Source: Mauremys mutica (Eukaryota > Chordata > Testudines > Geoemydidae). Taken from it: a stretch of 64,000 nt of DNA. The stretch lies in NCBI RefSeq assembly GCF_020497125.1, contig NC_059094.1:4629733-4693732 (forward strand), in the 5' to 3' direction. The position numbers and the translations under genes were made by a program. The notes below the pieces were generated by a model. It ran no database searches and had not been told where the DNA came from. It saw nothing but the letters and a program-made list of their open reading frames with translations. Below, in pieces: positions 22,906 through 34,544 of this stretch (positions are counted from its first letter, which is position 1; every line of letters starts with the position of its first letter).

Positions 22906-24989
22906 GGCCTGGTCTACACTACGTGTTTAAACCGGTTTAAGGAGCGTAAAACCGATTTAACGCCACACCCGTCCACACTAAGAGGCTCTTTATATCGATA
23001 TAAAGGGCTCTTTAAACCGGTTTCTGTACTCCTCCCTAACGAGAGGAGTAGCGCTAGTATCGGTATTACCATATCGGATTAGGGTTAGTGTGGCCGCAGA
23101 TCAACGGTATTGGCCTCCGGGTGGTATCCCACAGTGCACCACTGACCGCTCTGGACAGCAATCTGAACTCGGATGCAGTGGCCAGGTAGACAGGAAAAGC
23201 CCCACAAACTTTTGAATATTTCCTGTTTGCCCAGCGTGGAGCTCCGATCAGCACGTGTGGCGAGGCAGTTAAAAATCAAAATAAAGAAAGAGCTCCAGCA
23301 TGGACCATGCGGATGTGATTGCTGTAAGGGCAGGGAAATCTGTTCTATCAGCGCTCCGTTACAGAAGACGAAATTCAAAATCATTTTTAAAAAATCTCCA
23401 GACAGATGCCATAGCAGGGACTCAGCGCACTGCTGCGTGACAAGCGTAACGGAAAGCCAAAGAATCAAATGGACGCTCATGGCCTGGAGGACTCAAGCTA
23501 TCCCACAGTTCTTGCAGTCTCCGAAAAGTATTTGCATTCTTGGCTGAGCTCCAAATGCTTCTAGGGTCAAACACAGTGTCCGCGGTGGGTCAGGGCATAG
23601 CTCGGCAATTTACGCAGCCCCCCACCCACCCCCAGAAGTGAAAGGGAAAACAATCCTCTCTTGACTCTTTTACATGTCACCCTATCTTTACTGAATGCTG
23701 CAGATAGACGCGATGCTGCAACACTCAACACCAACATCCTTGCTCCCCCCCTGCCATGGGTGGCTGATGGTGCAATAAGACTGATACCCATCGTCATCAT
23801 CAGCCTATTGGCACATGGGGCAGTGCAAAAGGACTGGTAACCATGCCGACTAGCATCAGTTAGGTCGATCAAGGGTGCCTGCCCCTAATTTTTCCTGGTA
23901 GATGGTGCAATATGGCTGGTAACCGTCTTCATCATAGCAACAGGGGGCTGAGCTCCATCAGCCCCCACCCTTCATGTGTAAAGAAAAGATTCAGTTGCCC
24001 CTGGACTAGCAGTGGGATGCTGGGCTCCTCTCCTACACACTGCTTAATGTCCTGTCTGGACTATCATAGCAGCTGGAGGCTGCCTTCCACTCATTTCTCA
24101 CTAACAAGTCACTGTGTCATCACACAAGTGGGGGGACAATGCTATGGTAGCCCAGGAAGGCTGGGGGAAGAACAGAATGAACAGGTGGGGTTGTTGCAGG
24201 AGCACCCCCTGTGAATAGCATACAGCTCATAATTTCTGCAGGATCTGACACAGAGCAGCTGTGCTCTCTGGTTCTATGATACAGTGGTTCTCTAGTACCC
24301 TTGCCCATATTCTAGGCAGGAAGGAGGGATTGACTCAGGGAGTCATTCCCAATTTTGGCTTTTGCGCCCCTGGCTGATCTCAGCCAGGGGCACTTATGAC
24401 AGTAGCAAATGGTGCAGTGCAAAAGGACTGGTAGCCACGATCATCTTATTACCAATTTATGGTATGGTAGATGGTGCAATATGGCTGGTAACCATCTCTG
24501 CTATCATGCAAAAGCAAAAGCATGCTGCTGTGTAGCGCTGCTGAATCGCCTCTGTGAGCGGCATCTAGTACACATACGGTGACAGTCACAAAAGGCAAAA
24601 CAGGCTCCATGATTGCCATGCTATGGCATCTGCCAGGGCAATCCAGGGAAAAAAGGCACGAAATGCTTGTCTGCCGTTGCTTTCCCAGCGGAAGGAGTGA
24701 CTGACGACATTTACCCAGAACCACCCGCGACAATGATTTTTGCCCCATCAGGCACTGGGATCTCAACCCGGAAATTCCAAGGGGCGGGGGAGGCTGCGGG
24801 AACTATGGGATAGCTACGGAATAGCTACCCACAGTGCAATGCTCCAGAAATCGACGCTAGCCTCGGACCGTGGACGCACACCACCGATTTAATGTGTTTA
24901 GTGTGGCCGCGCACACTCGATTTTATACAATCTGTTTTGCTAAACCAGTTTATGTAAATTCGGAATAATCCCGTAGTGTAGACGTACCC
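22906..24989. mobile_element. Non-autonomous PIF/Harbinger element with TAA duplication
   Basis: The left end is GGCCTGGTCTACACTACG and the right end, reverse-complemented, GGGTACGTCTACACTACG. It is flanked by TAA at 22903-22905 and 24990-24992. Three-base T-A-A duplications are typical of PIF/Harbinger. The 2084-bp body begins and ends with AT-rich 'aaaccggttta'-type and 'ttgctaaaccagtttatg' segments and contains no transposase I could recognise. The middle holds several copies of a motif around 'gatggtgcaatatggctggt'. It interrupts a CR1, so the empty site can be read directly from the flanks. Confidence 0.88.
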
Positions 24990-24992
24990 TAA

Positions 24993-25318
24993 GGGGAGAT
25001 TTGATAGCAGCCTTCAACTACCTGAAGGGAGGTTCCAAAGAGGATGGAGATCAGCTGTTCTCAGTGGGTCTCAAGTTTCAGTGGGGGAGGTTTAGGTTGG
25101 ATAGTAGGAAAAGCTTTCACCCAGAGGGTGGTGAAGCACTGGAATGGGTTTCCTAGGGAGGTGGTGGAATCTCCTTCCTTAGAGGTTTTTAAGGCCCGGC
25201 TTGACAAAACCCTGGCTGGGATAATTTAGTTGGGGATTGGTCCTGCTTTGAGCAGGGGGTTGGACTAGATGAGCTCCTGAGATCCCTTCCAACCCTGATA
25301 TTCTATGACTCTATGATA
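24993..25318 (+). mobile_element. CR1 LINE copy, 3' segment (resumes)
   Basis: It continues the interrupted CR1 with 'ggggagatttgatagcagcc' and 'ttcaactacctgaagggagg'. The tail runs 'gagcagggggttggactaga', 'ccttccaaccctgatattct' and ends ATGACTCTATGA. Internal deletions shorten it relative to the copies at 38122 and 53398. Confidence 0.92.
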
Positions 25319-27639
25319 AATGTCAGTACACTGTTACTCAGCAACCTAATTTAGTTTTAAAATAAGGCCTTTATGTAGTGGGAAGATATACAGAAAATGG
25401 GTGTGGGGTAATCAAGATTTATTACCACATGTCTGAAAGAGTATATTATAATAGCACAAGTGCAATACAAGCTGAATGTTTGAAATGGCTGGTTATTTTC
25501 CAGATGACTGTGGTGTCTGCTACAGGTGGTAGTACTGCAGTTCTGTTAAACCTGTGATCAATCCAGGCCTTACTGAAACCACAGACAGACTTGGGCTGCT
25601 CTGGGCCCATACAGTAATGTCCAAGTTAAATATTAATATTTACTGGCATATGGAACTGGAATAGCTATTTCGGTGAGACTCTTTTGTAACAGACTGATAT
25701 AGCCATGGCCTCAGGAGCTTTCATGGCAGTGGATCTCTTTCCTGGCTTTCTGAAGTTATGTTAACTGGAACCTTAAGGCACATCACCACATGCTGGAGTG
25801 ACACGTAGTTCATCGGATTTGTGTAGGAGGAGAGGAAAGAGTTCCCTACATATTTTACAGGGTACCAGACTTAGCCATGCTGCAAAATGTCAGAATGGAA
25901 GGCAACTGCCACTTGCATGTGAGCTCCGGTTATGTAACCAGAGCCCTCATCCACATAGCTATACGATTCACGAATGATCAGCGGACTGACACTTTGTTAT
26001 TTAGATCACTCCACGTGTTCTTAAGCTCCATGAACTGAACCTCCCTTGCTTATTGGCTCCTGGAAGAATGATCAGTTGTCTTCACATGTAAGGAATCGTG
26101 CACGATAACTAACCATTTCCCTCTATTCAGACAACATGGAATTCCCAGAGTCTGATCTCACATATCAAGAACCTGCTGCTTTATTTTAAGCCAGGCCTCC
26201 CTCTATTCTGCAGCTGTGAAACTTGCCACGGAATCAACTTTTTAAAAAAAAGTTTCAAGCCCTCACTATTGAAAAGAAAATCTTCCAAAAGTGCCCCAAG
26301 AGAAACTGATGCAGCAATGTCTGCATACAGCCTGAAACAGCTCTGAAAGGCGTGAACTATCCCACTCACTTTAAAGGAGCATTAACTCAAAAAATTGAAC
26401 TGGGACAGCTTAAATGCCAACATTAACTACTGCCCTGCTGAATACTTTAGTTGGAACATCCAGCAAGTGTGCTTCTCCCACAGCCATAACCACTTCCCTA
26501 TGCCTTCCCAAGCACTAAAAGCTCATACCATCCTCTACCCAACTGTCAAAACTTCCAGCTTCCCCTTAGACAATTTCTACAATGCAGTCATATTGCCAGA
26601 ACAATCTGTGGCACACTGAAAATGGGAAATTTAGGGCCCCAAGCTGAATAAATTGAATTTAGTATCAAATTAACACCAGAATTACAATACTGATTGAATT
26701 AGTAATTTATATATTAATTCCATAAAAATACATCTGCTGCAGCATTTCCAGCCTGCTGAAGCAGCAAAGACCCTTGCCAAAAAACGTAAGCCATCAGCTT
26801 CTAAAGGAATAAACATCTTTTCCCAGCTGTGGAATCCATGACGTATATGCAGTTGGTGTGTAGCACTGGCAACAGTTGAAGCTTCACCTTGCTGTTAAAT
26901 TCAGCTAAACTTTGTGAGAGATTCTACTAAAGATACGTCTCCTTGGCACTTTAACCAACACCAAAAAACAGCATTTGTCAATTGTCAGCTTCCAATAGTC
27001 GTGTCCAAGCCTAAATAAAATAAAAACAAGAATCTCTGGAGTCAGGCTGTACAGTGGAGTAGAATACGTACAGAGATGTAGGGTTTCCTGTCTGTCATTC
27101 TCCTCCCTTGAGACACAGCAGTAGCCATTAAACAGTCAGCATTTACCAGCAGTTACCGTAACGGAGATCCCTGTTCTAAGCAAGGGAAATACTGATGCAC
27201 CATGTGATAATCATTGGCAACTGATTTTCTAATAATGACCAGTGGTGTATGCCCACTGATCAAACAAGCAGGTAATGCACTAGTTCTGTCCAGAAGTCCA
27301 CACAGTTCATCCATCTTTATTTAACATTCTCTCGACCTAAAATGGCTCTGAAGTTACTCTTCTTGGAGGGAGAACATGGTTAGTGGTTCCTTTTTGCTGT
27401 AAGGGCCCATGATTGGCAGACCCTGTCCCATACCACTGGTATGGCATGGGAGTGATCCAGCCCAGAAGAGAGATTAGAGAGATATTCAATGGAGATGGGC
27501 AAGTTTACCATGCACATAAAGACAGATTGATTCCAAAGAAAATCCTGTTAGGAATTTGCTGGATGCAAAGGCTCAAGCATGGGAATTGCAGAAGGATTAG
27601 CCTCCAGTATATGTCTAATAAGGAGACAAGGCGTTGAGC
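25319..27639. other. SCMH1 intron, nothing recognised
   Basis: AT-richer intronic sequence with no recognised repeat family, RNA gene or exon. A short unspecified old repeat cannot be excluded. Confidence 0.5.
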
Positions 27640-28217
27640 GGAATCCTCAGATTCCTAGATTTTAAGGCGGCTGGAGAAGTTTCCCTCAGTGGTATCTGTT
27701 GGACTGGCTCTAGCGCCCTCTGGAGTTGCACAGTTATGCACTGGTATGAGGAGTGCCACCGGCCTTGCACCCTCTTAGTTCCTTCTTGCCAGTAACTCCA
27801 ACAGAGATGTAGGAGGGTGGATCGTGGAACGGACATGAGCAACACATCTCAAAGAACAACAATTACGAAAGTTTAAGTAACTGTTTTTTCTTCTTCGAGT
27901 GCTTGCTCATGTCCATGCCAAGCAAGGTGACTCACACACAGTCCCCCCGGAGGTGGGCTCAGAGTTCATGGATATGCTGACTGAAACACTACTCTTCTGA
28001 AAGTGGCGTCGTCTTGAGGCTATTGGGTGATGGCGTAGTGGGATGTGAAGGTATGCACCAATGATCAGGTTTCAGCTCTGCAGATGTCCTGGACTGGGAC
28101 CTGTGTGAGAAACGCTGCTGACGAAGCCTTGTGGAGTGAGTAGTTAGATAGCCAAAGGCAGGACATTCGCCTGCTCGTAGTAGGCCCGAATACAGGTGAG
28201 GACGAGATCCTCTGGGC

Positions 28218-28511
28218 TCACACAGGAAGCCCTCTCATCCTTTCCGCTATTGCTACGAAGAGTTGCGTGGACTTGAGGAAGGTTTTAGTCCTCTCAATAA
28301 AAAAAGTGAGGGCACGCCTAATATCCAATGAGTGAAGCCACCATTCCTCAGTTCTCATGAGGTTTCGGGAAGAAGACTGGTAGAGACATGGCTTGGTTGT
28401 TATGGAATTGACACACCACCTTTGGTAGGAAGGCCAGATGGAGGCGCAGTTGGACCTTGTCCTTAAAGGACACAGTGTCTGGTGGTTCTGACATAAGGTC
28501 CTTGATTTCAA
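28218..28511 (-). pseudogene. DIRS tyrosine-recombinase fragment
   Basis: A 97-codon open frame includes EEWWLHSLDIRRALTFFIER followed by TKTFLKSTQLFVAIAERMRG. It resembles the mid-region of DIRS tyrosine recombinases, in which a 'LDVRRAL..YL.RT..FRKS..LFV' phrase recurs. The catalytic C-terminal R-H-x-x-R/Y region would lie to the left (about 28000-28215), where a HYAITQ-like piece can be read, with stops. Cut off upstream by the inverted repeat at 28560-28800. Confidence 0.6.
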
Positions 28512-29392
28512 AGACCATTCTGGCAGAGGTGATCGCTACCAGGAAGGCGACCTTCTATATGGCATGGACATGAGCAAGCACTCGAAGAAGAAAACACAGT
28601 TACTCAACCTTTCGTAACTGTTGCTCTTTGAGATGTATTGCTCATGTCCGCTCCATGACCCACCCTCCTACCTCTCTGTTGGAGTTACTTGCAAGAAGGA
28701 ACTGAGAGAGTGCAAGAGCTGGTCTGACAGCTACCACTGAGGGAAAATTCTCCAGCAACACACTTAACATGGAATGGACATGAGCAACTCATCTCGAAGA
28801 ACAGTTATGGAAGGTTAGTAGAGAGAAGTAGCAGAGGGCACGATGCTAATGGCTTGAAGGGGGGACCCGTGAGTCTTGAAAGAACCAGGTTTAAGTCCCA
28901 TGGGAGGCAGGGGCAGTCAGCTTGCAGACTTGAGGACAGAGCCTCTCCAGCACTTGAGAAACCACACTGTCATCTTGTGAAAGAACACTGATCTGCTGTT
29001 CACCGGTGGGTAGAAGGCTGAGATGGCTGCTCAATGCATCTTGATAGATGCAAGGGCCAGGCCCTGCTGCTTTAACTGGAGCAAACAGTCCAAGACAGAC
29101 TGCAGGAAAGATTGAGATGGGGGGAGAGCACGCTCAGATGCCCAAACTGAGATGCGCTTCCACTTGTCCGAATAGATTGCCCTGGTGGAAGGCTTTCTAC
29201 TATCTAGCAAGATCTGCTGGACCTGTTCCGAGAAAGCCTGTTATTCAGGGTTCTGCCATGCAGCATCCATGCAATTACATGCAGGGAGGCGAGGCTGGGG
29301 TGAAGAAACCAGCCGTGGTCTGGTGAAATTAGGTCCGGATGGCGTGTGAGTGAAAGGGGAGTTGCTATCAACAGCTCCAGAAGCATGCTAAA

Positions 29393-30600
29393 CTAGTGTT
29401 GATGTGGCCATGCAGGGGCTATCAGAATAACTCTTGCCTTGTCCCGTTTGATTTTTAGGAGGACCTTGTGAACCAAGGAGATCGGGAGAAAGGTGTAAAA
29501 TAGGATCTGTCCACGGGAGCAGGAAAGCGTCGGAGAGGGAGCCCAGGCTGAGCCTGCATAGTGAACAAAACTGATGGCACTTCCTATTCTGCCTGGTAGC
29601 GAAAAGGTCCACCTGGGGAGCTCCTGTTTTTGGAAGATGAACCTGTGACCTCTGGGTAAAAGGACCAGTCGTGGCGAGAGGAAAAGGATCCTGAGGTGAA
29701 CTGCCAGTACAGTCCAGGCTCCTGGGAGATCTGATGCCTCAAGATGAATGGAGTGCATCACACAGAAGTCCCACAGACAGCTGGCCTCCTTACACAAGGC
29801 CGAAGATCGAGCCTCTCCCTGCTTGTTGATGTAAAACATGGCCGCAGTATTGTCTGTCAGGACCTGCACCACCTTGCCTGAGATCTCAGGGAGGAACACT
29901 TGTCATGCTCAGCGTACCTCCTTGACGTTTATGTGCAGGGAGAGTTCTTCTTGGGACCACAGGCCCTGAGGTTGTTGAGGTGGGATCCCCACCCTAGGTC
30001 TTACTTGTCCAAGACTAAGGCTATCAACGGATGAGAGGTCCCCCACCATTACCAATCTCCAGTCTTTCCATCCGTCCAGGGATGCGAGGACCAGAGGAGG
30101 GACCATGAGCACTGAGTCCAAGTGGTGTCTGCTCGAGGAGTAAACTTGCACTAGCCACATCTGGAGGGGTATGAGGAGCAGCCTTGAGTGCTGGACCATG
30201 TAAGTACTAGTATATGCCCCGGCAGCTTGAGGCAAATCCGAGCTGTTGTGATTGGATAGACCTTGATATTGGATATCAGGTCCAACATGGTCTGGAATCG
30301 GGCTTCAGGCAGGAAGGCCTTGGCTTGGGTTGAGTCAAATACTGTCCCAATAAATTCTATTCTCTGAACCAGGACTAGAATTGATATCTGCTAGTTTATC
30401 AGCAGACCCAGCACTCAGAAGGTGGCTTTGACCATGCTGATGCTGTTCTGAACCTGCGACCGACCTTTGACCATCCAGTCGTAAAGTTACTGGTAGACCT
30501 AGACACCTCACCGTCTGAGGAAGGCTGCTACTACTGCCATACACTTCATGAAAACCCTGGGGGGCTGCCGACAGGCCAAAGGGAAGAGTGGTGAATTAGT
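29393..30600 (-). pseudogene. DIRS reverse transcriptase / RNase H remnant
   Basis: From right to left on the minus strand: TTLPFGLSAAP (near 30580), then 'VQRIEFIGT' and 'AKAFLPEARFQTMLDLIS' (near 30300), LLLIPLQMWLVQVYSSSRHH and VPPLVLASLDGWKDW (near 30150), GLWSQEELSLHINVKEVR (near 29940), then RNase H motif LTDNTAAMFYINKQGEARSS. The pieces occupy more than one frame. The catalytic YxDDW motif is damaged. This is a dead copy of the polymerase region of a DIRS element. Confidence 0.72.
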
Positions 30601-30711
30601 AGCCAGTGAATGGTGCAGGGAAGAGCTTTGCAGCAATGCCAAAGTGCTTGGTTTCTAATCGAAGCAGCTCAGCTCTTAGGCTGGTCTGAGGATAGCCTTC
30701 TGCCTAATGTC

Positions 30712-30924
30712 AAGTATCAGAGGAGTAGCCGTTTTAGTCTGGATCTGTAAAAGCAGCAAAGAGTCCTGTAGCACCTTATAGACTAAACAGACGTTTTGGA
30801 GCATGAGCTTTCGTGGGTGAATACCCACTTCGTCAGATGCATCTGATGAAGTGGGTATTCACCCACGAAAGCTCATGCTCCAAAACGTCTGTTAGTCTAT
30901 AAGGTGCTACAGGACTCTTTGCTG
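30712..30924. mobile_element. Penelope-like 3' ends in inverted pair, 15-bp TSD
   Basis: Two copies of a Penelope-like 3' end meet head to head around 30838-30841. The left arm is antisense and includes 'ggatctgtaaaagcagcaaa' to 'tacccacttcgtcagatgc'. The right arm is sense, 'atctgatgaagtgggtattc' to 'aggactctttgctg'. The unit is flanked by an identical 15-bp direct repeat CTTCTGCCTAATGTC at 30697-30711 and 30925-30939. Family assignment comes from the same 3' sequence next to the GIY-YIG frame at 34743-35628. The arms form a near-perfect hairpin of more than 80 bp. Confidence 0.85.
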
Positions 30925-31136
30925 CTTCTGCCTAATGTCTCTGTCTTTTTTACTGTGGGGTCTGATGTCCTGACAGATCTGGCACTTGTCCTTCATGTGA
31001 GTCTTCGAGCAGCTGGAGTGCGGGTCACTCACAGGCATAGGTTTTCCGCAGGAGGCTCAAGACTTGAAGCCCAGAGATCAGGGCAAGCCCGGCCCCTGGG
31101 GTGAAAGAGTCCCTCGATGACAGGAACTATCTATTT

Positions 31137-31252
31137 GCAAAAAGTGACAGAGTGTCCTGTGGCACCTTACAGACTAACTGTTCGTCTATAAGGTGCCACA
31201 GGACTCTTTGTTGCTTTTTAGAGATCCAGACTAACACGGCTCCCCCTCTGAT
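31137..31252. mobile_element. Second short inverted Penelope-like insertion
   Basis: The left arm (antisense) is 'aaaaagtgacagagtgtcct' to 'gcaccttacagactaac'. The right arm (sense) is 'gtctataaggtgccacagga' to 'ggctccccctctgatac'. The insertion is bounded by ACTATCTATTT at 31126-31136 and 31253-31263, an 11-bp identical direct repeat. The arms are shorter than in the insertion 200 bp to the left, and its sequence variant (GTGGCACC) differs from that one (GTAGCACC). Confidence 0.8.
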
Positions 31253-31530
31253 ACTATCTATTTACACTAACTATGATAACTAAGAAACAAGAGAATCTCC
31301 AAAAAACATTGGGAAGAAATCCTTGCCAGAGTAAGAGGGGTCGGTAAGAAGAAACTGAGAGGGTGTGTGGCCAGCGGCGCCCTTATACCAGCATATAACC
31401 GCACGTCTCCAGAGGAGGTTGAGCCGGCACAATGGATACCATTGAGGGCAAAAACTCCGGCAACTGTGCACATGGTGCGCACACATCTAGCATGGAATGG
31501 ACACCAGCAAGTACTCCAAGAACTTCACCC

Positions 31531-33242
31531 AGTAATTCCTGCATCAAGCTCAATTTCTGGTTGAGCTAAGGATCATTCAATCTGGATCTGGTTATGCTTT
31601 TGTTTGCTGGAAATCATGAGGTGCTTTGCTACACACTCCCCTCTTAGAGCTCATTAACTGGCAACTGTGCCTCAGCACTGCCAATAATACAAAAGTTAGA
31701 GTCCCTTTGCACGCCCCATCCTGCTTACTGCCTTCTACTCTCCACTCGTGTGTAACTCTGCCCCTGCTTTGGGTAGATCAAGCCTGACATGGCCCTGTTC
31801 AAGCCAGACCTGAGCACCCAAAGCATAAGTGTGGCTAGAAATTCAAAGCGTGTGCTGAACTGTGTCTCAGATTCACCAAATATGCAAAATGTTCCACCCA
31901 ATTACATGGGGATTATGAATATTTAGGGGAAGAGCATCCCATTTCTTAAAGGCTTAGAATTTTACAAGGTAGGAATAACTGCTTCTTTATTTAAATTCAT
32001 GTTTCCATGTGTTTGGGCGAGTTCCACATGCCTTGGATGTTACTGACGAAGCTGCTAGTTTAAGTTGTGGCTGCTTAGTTGGCATTTTTTATGCTTTTCT
32101 ATTTAGGAAAATAAAACAGTTAAACAAAAGCCGGCCTGGAGGCAGGGCCAGCATTTCCAAGAATTGCTCAGATTCGCTCTGTAGATGGGTCTCAGATTCA
32201 CATCACTCCAGGCAACATTCTTAAGTGCCCAATTGTAAGTAGTACAGCAGTGTCTCCCTCAGGCAATGGCTCAGTAAAGGATGCCCTGCCTGTTCAGCTC
32301 AGGGCTGTGTCACCTCAGATGCCCAGCGATACTTTAAATGTCAACCTGTGAACAGTTTCACTGCTCATTAAAGCATGTAAGAATGGAAAGGGAGAGTACA
32401 GATCTGCAGTCTTTAGGAAAGAGGTCACAACTCTCCCCACTTCTGACCAAGGAGCCAAATCCAGCCCCCAGCCCCTCCCCCAAGGGAGGAGCAGAGCTCA
32501 CAAATATATTCAGACCCTTCTGAGGGAGCATCAAGCTGGTGGAGTTCCCAGAGTGCTCAGACTCATGGCTGGGACAGCTGCACAGTGTACTGTGAACTGT
32601 ACAGCATGCTGGCAATTCATATGGGGGGAGCTTATTTTGTGGGCTGAGCTTGGAAGTGTAGGTTTTTTTTCCAGTTGGCCCCCTGCTCACAAGAGGTGAA
32701 AGGGAGGGAGCAGTAGGCTGTGCTGGGCGAGGGTTTGGGACTGGAAAGATCGATACCTGCCCAGCCCAGCCAATGTCTGCACAGACTCCAACAGCGACTC
32801 AGAACACTGAGCTGTGAAATTCCCCATGTTACTTGGGTACAACAGCTTTGACTCTGCTGTCAGCGGCTTTGGTCCTGCTCTAGAGACACAAACAGCCAAA
32901 TAAACATCTCCACACTGCAGGCAGGATGACACTAATCCCCAGCCTCTCCATTCTGCACGAAGCTGGCAGCTCTCTGAGCACTCCTCCAGAAACAGCCATG
33001 ACTTCGGGGCCAGCAGCATTGTCTAACCAGGTATCAGTGACACATGCCAGCTCCAGCTGGCACCCCCAAGAGAATCAGAGCACTGCTCTCTGTTACAACA
33101 CATGGCATCAGAGAAGTAGTGGTAGTATTAGAGAGAGGCTTTCACAGTTAATCTGCTGAATAGTCCCATCCCCAGTGACTGTCTCCATATAGTGGCCTCA
33201 CTTCTCTCTCTGCATTAGTGCTCCGGATACCAGATGTCTGCC
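31531..33242. other. SCMH1 intron, nothing recognised
   Basis: No gene or known repeat could be supported in this 1.7-kb stretch. Confidence 0.5.
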
Positions 33243-33390
33243 TCATAGACTCATAGACTTTAAGGTCAGAAGGGACCATTATGATCATCTAGTCTGACCT
33301 CCTGCACAATGCAGGCCACAGAATCCCACCCATCCATGTCCAGGATCAGAACACTTCCTCACTCTACCTGGTATTTGTGCCAATCAGCAC
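33243..33390 (-). repeat. CR1 LINE 3'-end fragment
   Basis: It starts 'catagactcatagactttaa' and continues 'ggtcagaagggaccattatg', 'atcatctagtctgacctcct', a CR1 3' end in reverse orientation. It stops just left of the hAT element at 33409. Confidence 0.85.
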
Positions 33391-33740
33391 GTTTCTAAGG
33401 GTTTTTACTAGGGCTGGCAAGCGATTAAAAAAATTAATAGAGATTAATCGCACTGTTAAACAATAATAGAATATAATTTATTTAAACATTTTCTCATATT
33501 TTCTACATTTTCAAATATATTGATTTCAATTACAACACAGAATGTGTACAGTGCTCACTATATATTATTTTTATTACAGATATTTGCACTGTAAAAAAAC
33601 CAATAGTATTTTTCAATTCACCTAATACAAGTACTTTAGTGCAATCTCTTTATCATGAAAGTTGAACTTACAATAGTAGAATTATGTACAAAAAAATAAC
33701 TGCACTCAAAAACAAAACAAAACTTTAGAGCCAACAAGTC

Positions 33741-34403
33741 CTATTTCTTATTTAGCCAATCACTCAGACAAACAAGTTTGTCTACATTTGCAGGAGATAA
33801 TGCTGCCTGCTTCTTGTTTACAACGTCATCTGAACGTAAGAACAGGCGTTCACATGGCACCGTTGTAGCCGGCATTGCAAGATATTTACATGCCAGATGC
33901 ACTAAAGATTCATATGTCCCTTCAGGCTTCAACCACCATTCCAGAGGACATGGTTCTGCTCAATAATGATCCGAAACAGTGCAGACCGATGCACATTCAT
34001 TAACCAGGATAGCTTGGTTGTTTGAGCATTGGCCTGCTAAACGCAGGGTTGTGAGTTCAATCCTTGAGGGGGCCATTTAGGAACTGGGGTAAAAATCTGC
34101 CTGGGGATTGGTCCCCCTTTCAGCAGGGGGTTGGACATGATGACCCCCTGAGGTCCCTTCCCACCCTGATATTCTATGATTATCTGAGTTGGATGCCACC
34201 AGCAGAAGGTTGATTTTCTTTTTTGGTGGTTCAGGTTCTGTAGTTTCCGCATCGGAGTGCTGCTCTTTTAACTCTTCTGAAAGCACGTTCCACACCTCCT
34301 CCCTCTCAGATTTTGGAAGGCACTTCAGATTCTTAAACCTTGGATCCAGTGGTGTAGCTATCTTTAGAAATCTCACATTGGTACCTTCTTTGTGTTTTGT
34401 CAA
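33741..34403 (-). pseudogene. hAT transposase C-terminal remnant
   Basis: The right part (34403 to about 34185) reads NVRFLKIATPLDPRFKNLKC and KSEREEVWNVLSEELKEQ. The left part (33932-33741) reads YESLVHLACKYLAMPATTVP then CERLFLRSDDVVNKKQAALS PANVDKL and ends at a stop. The second piece is the hAT dimerisation domain (the 'LA..YL..PAT...ERLFS..G......R..L.P..V..L' pattern), as in ZBED/Charlie-like transposases. The SINE at 34004-34182 separates the pieces. The N-terminal zinc finger and RNase H-like catalytic region are absent, so the copy is inactive. Confidence 0.85.
34004..34182 (+). repeat. tRNA-derived turtle-type SINE with CR1-like tail
   Basis: The head is tRNA-like, with an A-box region 'tagcttggttgtttgagcat' (34010-34029) and a B-box region 'ggttgtgagttcaatcc' (about 34048-34064). 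The tail matches CR1 3' ends: 'gggggttggacatgatgacc', 'cctgaggtcccttcccaccc', then ATTCTATGATT. The partnership of a tRNA head with a LINE-like tail is how these SINEs borrow the CR1 machinery. It is inserted into the hAT transposase remnant. Confidence 0.88.
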
Positions 34404-34544
34404 ATCTGCAGTGAAAGTGTTCTTAAAACGAACAACATGTGGTGAGTCATCATCTGAGACTGCTATAACATGAAATATATGGCAGAATATGGGTAAAACA
34501 GAGCAGCACTATCTCCTGTAAATGTAAACAAACTTGTTTGTCTT

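Larger units (their letters stand above)
27640..31530 (-). mobile_element. DIRS-like tyrosine-recombinase retroelement, decayed
   Basis: On the minus strand, from right to left, there are reverse-transcriptase pieces with PFGLSAAP near 30580 and a decayed catalytic DDW region near 30475, then an RNase H block (VQVLTDNTAAMFYINKQGEA near 29840), a 'WFLHPSLASLHVIAWML' spacer near 29290, and a tyrosine-recombinase-like piece (LDIRRALTFFIERTKTF near 28290). This order is DIRS-type. Ends at about 27650-27905 and 31335-31520 match each other in inverted orientation, as DIRS terminal repeats do. Frameshifts are frequent, so it is inactive. Two Penelope-like insertions lie in its right part and an extra inverted end copy interrupts its left part. 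Confidence 0.8.
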
